From: Tissierellia bacterium
GTDB taxonomy: Bacteria; Bacillota_A; Clostridia; Tissierellales; Peptoniphilaceae
Direction: 5' to 3'
Length of the DNA: 6,099 nt
Assembly: GCA_012728775.1 (NCBI GenBank)
Contig: JAAYEN010000318.1
Span: 1-6,099 of the forward strand
Positions 1 to 4,858 of this stretch are shown one piece after another. Made by a program: the position numbers and the translations under genes. Every line of letters begins with the position of its first letter. Within the stretch, counting starts at the first letter, position 1. The notes below the pieces were generated by a model. It worked only from the letters and a program-made list of their open reading frames with translations, did no database searches and was not told the origin of the DNA.

Positions 1-1
1 A

Positions 2-1639
2 GATGGGTGTTACTACTCTATGATATTAGAAAATGGCAAGTTAAATAACTTGGATAATCTAGTGGAAAAAGAAAAGTGTAAAAATTGTAAATCAGTAAAC
101 GAATGTGAAGAATTAGCTACTGTAGGTTATCCTATTATTTCAAATAATGGAGATTTACTGGGAGTTATGGGATTGATTGCATTTAATGAAAGTGAAAGAG
201 ATTACATATATCATAACTACGAAGCAATAAATACCTTTTTAGAAAAACTAAGCGATTTGTTAGCTGGGAATTTAAATTATGAAAATACCATAGGAGATCT
301 GTATCTAAAGAATAAAGAAATGAAAAATTTAATAAATTCTCTAGACTATGGAATTATAATAACAGACGAGAATTTAAGAATCACCAGTGTAAATGAAGAA
401 GCATTAAAATTATTAAGTTCTAATTTTACAAGTATAAAAAGTAAAAAAATATATGATATCTTTGAAAATATTAATATAACAGATATAGACAGAAAACGAA
501 TATTACCTCTTAAATCTAATCTTACTAATAGGGACAATGAATTTATGGTCAAGGTAATAGAAAATAAAGTAGATGAGGATATAAAAAGCTATTTATTTGA
601 GTTATCAAAATATTCTAAGGTATTAAAAAATGCCTATGATATTTTAGAAAATAAGGATACCATTACCTTTGAACAAATTCTAGGAAATAGCTATATTCTA
701 AAAAACACTATACATTTAGCAAAACAAATTGCACCAGGAGATTCTTCCGTAATGGTAAGAGGAGAAAGTGGGACGGGAAAGGAATTATTTGCAAGGGCCA
801 TTCACAACTCATCTTCTAGGAAAAACAATATGTTTATTGCAATTAATTGTGCTTCAATTCCTGAAAATTTATTAGAAAGTGAACTATTTGGTTATGAAAA
901 AGGAGCATTTACAGATGCAAGCAATACAGGGAAAATTGGCAGATTTGAATTAGCTAATGGGGGAACTTTGTTTTTAGATGAAATCGGGGATCTTCCACTA
1001 CATTTACAGCCAAAACTCCTTCGAGTTTTACAAGATGGCTCTTTTATGAGACTTGGAGGAAGTAAAAAAATTGATGTGGATTTTAGATTAATAACAGCTA
1101 CGAATAGAAATTTAGAAGAAATGATTAAGGACAATACATTTAGAGAAGATTTGTATTACAGACTAAATGTCATTCCCATAAACATACCTCCTTTAAGAGA
1201 AAGAAGAGAAGATATCTGCGTAATTGCAAAAAACAAATTGGAGCATTATTGTTTTAAGCTTAATAAAGAAATGAAAGAATTTTCAAAGGAACTCCAAGAG
1301 ATATTTTGTAATTATAATTGGTCTGGAAATATTAGGGAACTGGAAAATATTATAGAATATCTGGTAAATATATCTGAAGAAAAAATAATTTCTGCTGATT
1401 TGCTCCCAAGGTCTTTTTATTTAAACAATCAAAAAGAAGCTGTAATAGAAATATCTAATAATTACATTGAAGATGGTAAAAATCTCAAAGAAATGACAGA
1501 AAATTTTGAAAAAAGTGTGCTTGTTGATTATTTAAAGGAATACGGTCACTCTACAAATGGAAAACAAATAATCGCTGAAAAATTGGGAATGAACTTGTCG
1601 ACTTTATATAGAAAACTGTATAGATACAATATTATGTAG
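2..1639 (+). CDS. Sigma-54-dependent transcriptional activator (NtrC/Fis family), 5'-truncated by window edge
   Basis: Enhancer-binding protein that would use ATP hydrolysis to open promoters bound by RNA polymerase carrying sigma-54. The reading frame is open from base 2 with no stop before the ATG at 20, and the sensor domain is incomplete, so the true start probably lies upstream. Numbering from the ATG at 20 (539 residues), I see: the end of a GAF-like sensor (about 1-95) with a cysteine cluster C20-x2-C23-x5-C29; a short PAS-like segment (about 100-150, GIIITDENLRI); a linker; and an AAA+ domain (about 217-450). The AAA+ domain has Walker A GESGTGKE (248-255), a GAFTDA loop (295-300; the family consensus is GAFTGA), Walker B LFLDE ending at D320-E321, FREDLYYRLN (from 374) and WSGNIRELEN. 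A Fis-type helix-turn-helix closes the protein (about 513-536). The family assignment is firm. The ligand and targets are unknown, and no convincing sigma-54 promoter lies in this window, so its targets are probably elsewhere. Confidence 0.93.
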   Translation, partial: DGCYYSMILENGKLNNLDNLVEKEKCKNCKSVNECEELATVGYPIISNNGDLLGVMGLIAFNESERDYIYHNYEAINTFLEKLSDLLAGNLNYENTIGDLYLKNKEMKNLINSLDYGIIITDENLRITSVNEEALKLLSSNFTSIKSKKIYDIFENINITDIDRKRILPLKSNLTNRDNEFMVKVIENKVDEDIKSYLFELSKYSKVLKNAYDILENKDTITFEQILGNSYILKNTIHLAKQIAPGDSSVMVRGESGTGKELFARAIHNSSSRKNNMFIAINCASIPENLLESELFGYEKGAFTDASNTGKIGRFELANGGTLFLDEIGDLPLHLQPKLLRVLQDGSFMRLGGSKKIDVDFRLITATNRNLEEMIKDNTFREDLYYRLNVIPINIPPLRERREDICVIAKNKLEHYCFKLNKEMKEFSKELQEIFCNYNWSGNIRELENIIEYLVNISEEKIISADLLPRSFYLNNQKEAVIEISNNYIEDGKNLKEMTENFEKSVLVDYLKEYGHSTNGKQIIAEKLGMNLSTLYRKLYRYNIM

Positions 1640-1655
1640 AAATTATATAGAAAAA

Positions 1656-1687
1656 GGGTTTATCAAAAAAACAAATTTGATAAACCC
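1656..1687. terminator. Bidirectional intrinsic terminator between convergent genes
   Basis: A perfect 12-bp inverted repeat (GGGTTTATCAAA at 1656-1667 and TTTGATAAACCC at 1676-1687) encloses an 8-nt A-rich loop. On the minus strand the stem is followed directly by five T (complement of 1651-1655), an ideal intrinsic terminator for the zinc-ribbon gene that ends at 1696. On the plus strand the T tract (1693-1697) starts a few bases after the stem, which suits the activator gene ending at 1639. It therefore probably stops transcription from both sides. Confidence 0.9.
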
Positions 1688-1695
1688 ATTAATTT

Positions 1696-2136
1696 TTATA
1701 ATATTTCTCCGCAATTGTCGCAAAAATTAGCATCTTCATCATTTAAAGCATTACAATTTCTGCACTTTATTTTGATTGTTGGTTCCTGTTTAGAATTAGT
1801 TTCAGATTTAAATTCATCATAAGCATCTGCAATCATGCCACCGCCTGCCCTTGTAAAGGGTTCATAATCTTTTCTAGCTTCTTCAGGATCTAGTTTTAAT
1901 CCAGAGCCAGCCACTCCTTTTTTGCCTATGGACATTATAAATTGTCCTGCACCACTCATTACTATACCGATAAAGCTAAGGGGAAACGAATTAAATCCGT
2001 TAAAGGGATTTGTTATCATAGTGAAGAATACCCCTAAAAACATAAGTATTCCAATACCTGTAATTGCCATGCCTAGATAATAGAGAGTTTTTCTCCATTG
2101 TTCTATTTCCTTGGGATTTTTGTCTTTATTACTCAA
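1696..2136 (-). CDS. Small membrane protein with C-terminal zinc ribbon, function unknown
   Basis: Uncharacterised protein of 146 residues from the TTG at 2136, or 149 from the GTG at 2145. It has a short charged N-terminus (SNKDKNPKEIEQWRK), two predicted membrane segments (about residues 18-41 and 53-70, the second ending FIMSIG before KKG), then a soluble part with LDPEEARKDYEPF and a glycine-rich GGGMIADAYDE stretch. It ends in a four-cysteine zinc ribbon, CRNC-x10-CDNC (C125, C128, C139, C142). I chose TTG because the Shine-Dalgarno-like AGGAAG ends 8 nt before it, but only overlaps or abuts the GTG. The gene follows lplA on the same strand with a 47-nt gap and no visible terminator between them, so the two may be co-transcribed; a bidirectional terminator lies just past its stop. 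From similar-looking proteins it is probably an inner-membrane protein with a cytoplasmic ribbon, but no role is established. Confidence 0.85.
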   Translation of the reverse strand: MSNKDKNPKEIEQWRKTLYYLGMAITGIGILMFLGVFFTMITNPFNGFNSFPLSFIGIVMSGAGQFIMSIGKKGVAGSGLKLDPEEARKDYEPFTRAGGGMIADAYDEFKSETNSKQEPTIKIKCRNCNALNDEDANFCDNCGEIL

Positions 2137-2140
2137 ATCA

Positions 2141-2151
2141 ATCACTTCCTT
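2141..2151 (-). promoter_or_regulatory. Ribosome binding site that decides the start of the zinc-ribbon gene
   Basis: Read on the minus strand, AAGGAAGTGAT matches the extended Shine-Dalgarno sequence AAGGAGGTGAT with one mismatch. It sits 8 nt before the TTG at 2136 when measured from AGGAAG. The GTG at 2145 lies inside this element with effectively 1 nt of spacing, so it looks like part of the binding site rather than the start codon. Confidence 0.6.
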
Positions 2152-2183
2152 AGTTAATTCTTACCCTAATAAAAGCATAATAT

Positions 2184-3179
2184 TTATTGGAAAAATAATT
2201 CTGAGAATTCTTCTTCTGAAATTTCTCCAAAATAGTCTGCTAAATTCACATTTTTTAATCTTTTCAAAAATTCCTCATTGTCGTAATTTGAATCTTCTAG
2301 TAGGTTTTCTAATTCTGAGACATCCTTTGTTCCGAAAAAATCTCCCATTATTTTCAAATTCTTAACTTTCTCATCTTCTAAGTCGAAAAATAATTCTACA
2401 AAACCTATTGGGAATCTTTTATATTTATAATACTTTGTATTATGGACTTTTCCGTAATTCCACTGTCTAGAACTAAATCTATTTTTATATATTTCATCTA
2501 CACCTTTTAGTTCTTCTGGAGAAAGTATATATTCTTCTCCTTTTATATTCAAGTTATTAAAAATCTCCTTTTGAAGTTTATTTAAAAATTCTACAGTAGA
2601 TAAATCTATATTTATTAAAGGCTTAATATTGGTAACTCTAGCTCTTACGCTTTTTACTCCCTTGCTAGTAAGTTTTTCAGGACGAACATTTAAAGCTTTG
2701 GAAAGTTCTTCTAAATCTACATTATATAATATACAGCAGTTACTAAGTACTCTATCTTTCCATATAGATTGGGAAGAACCTGCTATTTTTAATCCATCAA
2801 CAGTTATATCATTTCGTCCTGATAATTCAGCATTTATTCCCATATTATTTAATGCATCTACTATGAGTTGGTAATAATTTTTGAAGTCTAATTTTTTTGC
2901 CCCTTTAGACTTGGATATGTGTGAATAGTTAATATTATTTAAATCGTGATATACAGCGCCACCACCAGTTATTCTACGAACTACCTTTATTTGGTTTTCT
3001 TTAATATAATCCAAGTTCACTTCTGCGTGAACATTTTGATTTTTCCCTACAATAATCGAAGGTTCATTTATCCAAAAATAAAAAAACTCATCTTTATCAA
3101 CGGGTAAGTTTTTAAAACAATATTCTTCGAATGCTAAATTATACTCTGGGTCATTTGTTTTACAAATTATATATTTCAT
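2184..3179 (-). CDS. lplA: Lipoate-protein ligase A
   Basis: Cytoplasmic enzyme that uses ATP to activate free lipoate as lipoyl-AMP and transfers it to a lysine on a lipoyl-domain protein; here the obvious acceptor is GcvH, encoded in the divergent operon. At 331 residues it matches the usual two-domain LplA length. The catalytic domain shows RRITGGGAVYHD (68-79), NYSHI, SGRNDITVDGLKIAGSSQ with the probable catalytic lysine K131 (K133 in E. coli LplA by motif position), and ILYNVDL. The C-terminal accessory domain contains FSSRQWNYGK and IMGDFFG. Two spots differ from the common family pattern as I recall it: LNN instead of the usual xGN after YHD, and SNCC where an HHGT-like segment is usual. 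The ATG at 3179 has AGGAG 5 nt upstream. The zinc-ribbon gene follows on the same strand. Lipoate or octanoate ligase activity is likely; exact substrate preference is uncertain. Confidence 0.92.
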   Translation of the reverse strand: MKYIICKTNDPEYNLAFEEYCFKNLPVDKDEFFYFWINEPSIIVGKNQNVHAEVNLDYIKENQIKVVRRITGGGAVYHDLNNINYSHISKSKGAKKLDFKNYYQLIVDALNNMGINAELSGRNDITVDGLKIAGSSQSIWKDRVLSNCCILYNVDLEELSKALNVRPEKLTSKGVKSVRARVTNIKPLINIDLSTVEFLNKLQKEIFNNLNIKGEEYILSPEELKGVDEIYKNRFSSRQWNYGKVHNTKYYKYKRFPIGFVELFFDLEDEKVKNLKIMGDFFGTKDVSELENLLEDSNYDNEEFLKRLKNVNLADYFGEISEEEFSELFFQ

Positions 3180-3184
3180 ATTTA

Positions 3185-3189
3185 CTCCT
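3185..3189 (-). promoter_or_regulatory. Ribosome binding site of lplA
   Basis: Read on the minus strand, AGGAG is followed by 5 nt and then the ATG at 3179. The spacing and match support this start, which also gives the normal LplA N-terminus. Confidence 0.75.
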
Positions 3190-3206
3190 AATTTTTTAAT
3201 ATTTTT

Positions 3207-3215
3207 ATTGTATCA
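3207..3215 (-). promoter_or_regulatory. Possible extended -10 promoter for lplA
   Basis: Read on the minus strand, TGATACAAT fits the extended -10 form TGnTATAAT with one mismatch. No good -35 box is seen 16-18 nt upstream (only TGTTTT-like sequence), which extended -10 promoters can tolerate. Transcription would start near 3200, giving a leader of about 20 nt that includes the ribosome binding site. This is inferred from sequence match alone. Confidence 0.4.
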
Positions 3216-3234
3216 TAAAGTCAGAAATCAAAAC

Positions 3235-3274
3235 ATTAATTAATAAAATAGAATTATATTTAATTAAATCGATT
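3235..3274. repeat. Cluster of AT-rich palindromes in the divergent promoter region
   Basis: Three perfect short palindromes lie between the divergent start sites: ATTAATTAAT (3235-3244), ATTTAATTAAAT (3258-3269) and AATCGATT (3267-3274). The last overlaps the -35 box of the gcvT promoter by two bases. They could be an UP element, a regulator site, or chance in AT-rich DNA. Confidence 0.3.
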
Positions 3275-3301
3275 GCATAGACAGGGGAATATATATATAA
3301 T
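3273..3301 (+). promoter_or_regulatory. Sigma-A-type promoter of the gcvTHPA operon
   Basis: A -35 box TTGCAT (3273-3278; consensus TTGACA) is followed by exactly 17 nt and a perfect -10 box TATAAT (3296-3301). Transcription would start near 3308, leaving a leader of about 44 nt before the gcvT start at 3352. That is too short for a glycine riboswitch. AT-rich palindromes lie directly upstream and may be an UP element or an operator. The promoter implies housekeeping sigma control rather than sigma-54. Confidence 0.75.
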
Positions 3302-3338
3302 TCTAATTACAAGGTATTGTAATAAGTATTTATTAAAG

Positions 3339-3344
3339 AGGAGG
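3339..3344 (+). promoter_or_regulatory. Ribosome binding site of gcvT, supports a TTG start
   Basis: A perfect AGGAGG lies 7 nt before the TTG at 3352 but only 2 nt before an out-of-frame ATG at 3347. The spacing therefore favours TTG as the start codon of gcvT. Confidence 0.8.
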
Positions 3345-3351
3345 TTATGTT

Positions 3352-4461
3352 TTGGGAAGTAAAAAAACGCCGATTTATGATAGACATAATGAACTGGGTG
3401 GGAAAGTAGTAGAATATGCAGGGTGGCATATGCCGATCCAATACTCAGGCATTACAGCTGAACATACATCAGTTAGAGAAAGAGCGGGTATATTTGATGT
3501 TTCTCATATGGGAGAAATTCAAGTAAAAGGCAAAGATGCACTGGAATTTTTGGAATATCTATGTACAAATAATATTAGTTCACTAAAAGACAATGAAATA
3601 GTATATACGTTTTTTTGTAGAGAAAATGGATTTGTTGTAGATGATTTATTAGTATATAGATTTAGCGAAGATGACTTTTTTTTAGTAGTTAACGCTTCTA
3701 ATACGGATAAAGATTACGAATGGATTTTAGAAAACAAAGGTAATTACGATGTAGAAGTAGAGAACCTTTCTGATTCCATAGGAGAAATTGCTATTCAAGG
3801 ACCTAAAGCCCAAGAAATCCTCCAAAAATTGACGGATTTTGACTTAAATGAAATAAAGTTTTTCAATTTGAGAAGAGATATAAATGTAGCAGGAGTAAAC
3901 TGTTTAATTTCTAGAACCGGATACACAGGAGAAGCCGGTTTCGAAGTTTATTGTGATTGGGAAGAAATTGTAAAAATTTGGGATCGGATTTTGGAAGAAG
4001 GAAAAGAGATTGATTTACTTCCTTGTGGTTTAGGTTGTAGAGATACATTGAGATTTGAAGCAGGGTTACCACTTTATGGTCATGAGATTTCCGAAGAGGT
4101 AAATCCCTTAGAAGGTGGATTTAAATTTTTTGTAGACTTAGATAAGCCCCAAGATTTTATAGGAAAAGATACCTTAGTAAAACAAAATGAATCTGGACTT
4201 GAGAGAATTCTTTGTGGTTTGGAATTATTAGATAAAGGTATTATGAGAGAAGAGTACGAAGTTTATAAAGACGATGTTAAAATCGGATATATTACCACAG
4301 GTTATAAATCCCCAACATTGGGTAAATCAATAGCGAACGCCTTGTTGGATTTTAATTACAAAGAATTGGGTACTGAAGTAGATGTAAAAATTAGAAATAA
4401 AATGGCAAAGGCTAAAGTTATAAGTAAAAGATTTTTAAGTAAAAGAACTAAAAGTAAATAG
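3352..4461 (+). CDS. gcvT: Glycine cleavage system T-protein (aminomethyltransferase)
   Basis: Takes the aminomethyl group bound to the lipoyl arm of GcvH, transfers its one-carbon unit to tetrahydrofolate as 5,10-methylene-tetrahydrofolate, and releases ammonia. The protein has 369 residues, normal for the family. It shows KKTPIYDRHNELGGK at the start, YAGWHMPIQYSGI (22-34), FDVSHMGEI (48-56), FVVDDLLVYRF with the acidic pair D97-D98 that includes the expected catalytic aspartate, VVNASN, SRTGYTGEAGFEVYC and, near the end, GYKSPTLGKSIANALL. The C-terminus is a lysine- and arginine-rich tail (KRFLSKRTKSK) rather than the more usual short PFY-type ending. The start is TTG, chosen from the AGGAGG spacing; the ATG 5 nt upstream is out of frame. 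First gene of the operon, with gcvH 12 nt downstream. Confidence 0.97.
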   Translation: MGSKKTPIYDRHNELGGKVVEYAGWHMPIQYSGITAEHTSVRERAGIFDVSHMGEIQVKGKDALEFLEYLCTNNISSLKDNEIVYTFFCRENGFVVDDLLVYRFSEDDFFLVVNASNTDKDYEWILENKGNYDVEVENLSDSIGEIAIQGPKAQEILQKLTDFDLNEIKFFNLRRDINVAGVNCLISRTGYTGEAGFEVYCDWEEIVKIWDRILEEGKEIDLLPCGLGCRDTLRFEAGLPLYGHEISEEVNPLEGGFKFFVDLDKPQDFIGKDTLVKQNESGLERILCGLELLDKGIMREEYEVYKDDVKIGYITTGYKSPTLGKSIANALLDFNYKELGTEVDVKIRNKMAKAKVISKRFLSKRTKSK

Positions 4462-4465
4462 GAGG
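4460..4465 (+). promoter_or_regulatory. Ribosome binding site of gcvH overlapping the gcvT stop
   Basis: AGGAGG begins within the TAG stop codon of gcvT (4459-4461) and lies 8 nt before the gcvH ATG. The overlap suggests that translation of gcvT and gcvH is linked. Confidence 0.8.
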
Positions 4466-4473
4466 AATTATTT

Positions 4474-4857
4474 ATGAGTACAAGAGTTTTGGAAGGATTA
4501 TTATACACTGATGAGCACGATTGGGTGCTAATAGAAGATGATATAGCAACTATTGGAATAACTGATTTTGCACAATCCAATCTAGGAGATATTGTTTATG
4601 TGGAAGTTCCTGAAGTTGGAGATACTTTTAATACAGGAGATGCTTTTGGAGCTATTGAATCTGTTAAAGCAGCTGTAGATTTACTATTGCCAGTTTCTGG
4701 TGAAGTTGTTGAAATCAATGAAGAATTAGAAGAAGCTCCAGAATTATTAAATGAAGAGCCATATGATAATTGGATTGTAAAGATTAAACTTGATGAAGAA
4801 CCAGAAGACTTAATGGATATAGAGGCATATAAAGAATTATTAGCAGAGGAGGAATAA
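4474..4857 (+). CDS. gcvH: Glycine cleavage system H-protein (lipoyl carrier)
   Basis: Shuttles the aminomethyl intermediate from the P-protein to the T-protein on a lipoyl arm, which a lipoamide dehydrogenase then reoxidises. The protein has 127 residues, the usual length. It shows YTDEHDWV (11-18), IGITDFAQSNLGDIVYVEVPEVGD (27-50) and the lipoylation site IESVKAAVD with K65 as acceptor (codon 4666-4668), followed by LPVSGEVVEIN. It is strongly acidic and ends AEEE. K65 is the expected target of the LplA encoded divergently upstream. It sits between gcvT (12-nt gap) and gcvPA (1-nt gap), and its last codons carry the gcvPA ribosome binding site. Confidence 0.98.
   Translation: MSTRVLEGLLYTDEHDWVLIEDDIATIGITDFAQSNLGDIVYVEVPEVGDTFNTGDAFGAIESVKAAVDLLLPVSGEVVEINEELEEAPELLNEEPYDNWIVKIKLDEEPEDLMDIEAYKELLAEEE
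4847..4852 (+). promoter_or_regulatory. Ribosome binding site of gcvPA inside the end of gcvH
   Basis: AGGAGG lies in the GAG-GAG-GAA codons that encode the acidic end of GcvH, 6 nt before the gcvPA ATG. Ribosomes finishing gcvH clear this site, consistent with coupled translation. Confidence 0.8.
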
Positions 4858-4858
4858 G

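Noticed and set aside
20..22. The ATG at 20 as the true start of the sigma-54 activator.
   Set aside because: The frame is open back to base 2, the sensor domain would be incomplete, and no Shine-Dalgarno sequence precedes this ATG; it is more likely an internal methionine.
346..1134. Minus-strand open frames at 346-552 and 892-1134.
   Set aside because: They are antisense to conserved PAS and AAA+ coding sequence and show no domain or start signals.
2146..2183. Possible terminator or promoter between lplA and the zinc-ribbon gene.
   Set aside because: Only a weak 4-bp inverted repeat is present, with no U tract and no convincing promoter boxes.
2111..2874. Plus-strand open frames at 2111-2365 and 2629-2874.
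   Set aside because: They lie antisense to lplA and the zinc-ribbon gene, have no ribosome binding site and encode no recognisable domain.
3245..3290. TTGCAT upstream of gcvT as a sigma-54 -12 element under control of the neighbouring activator.
   Set aside because: There is no GG dinucleotide at the required -24 position; the same TTGCAT pairs with a perfect TATAAT at 17 nt as a sigma-A promoter.
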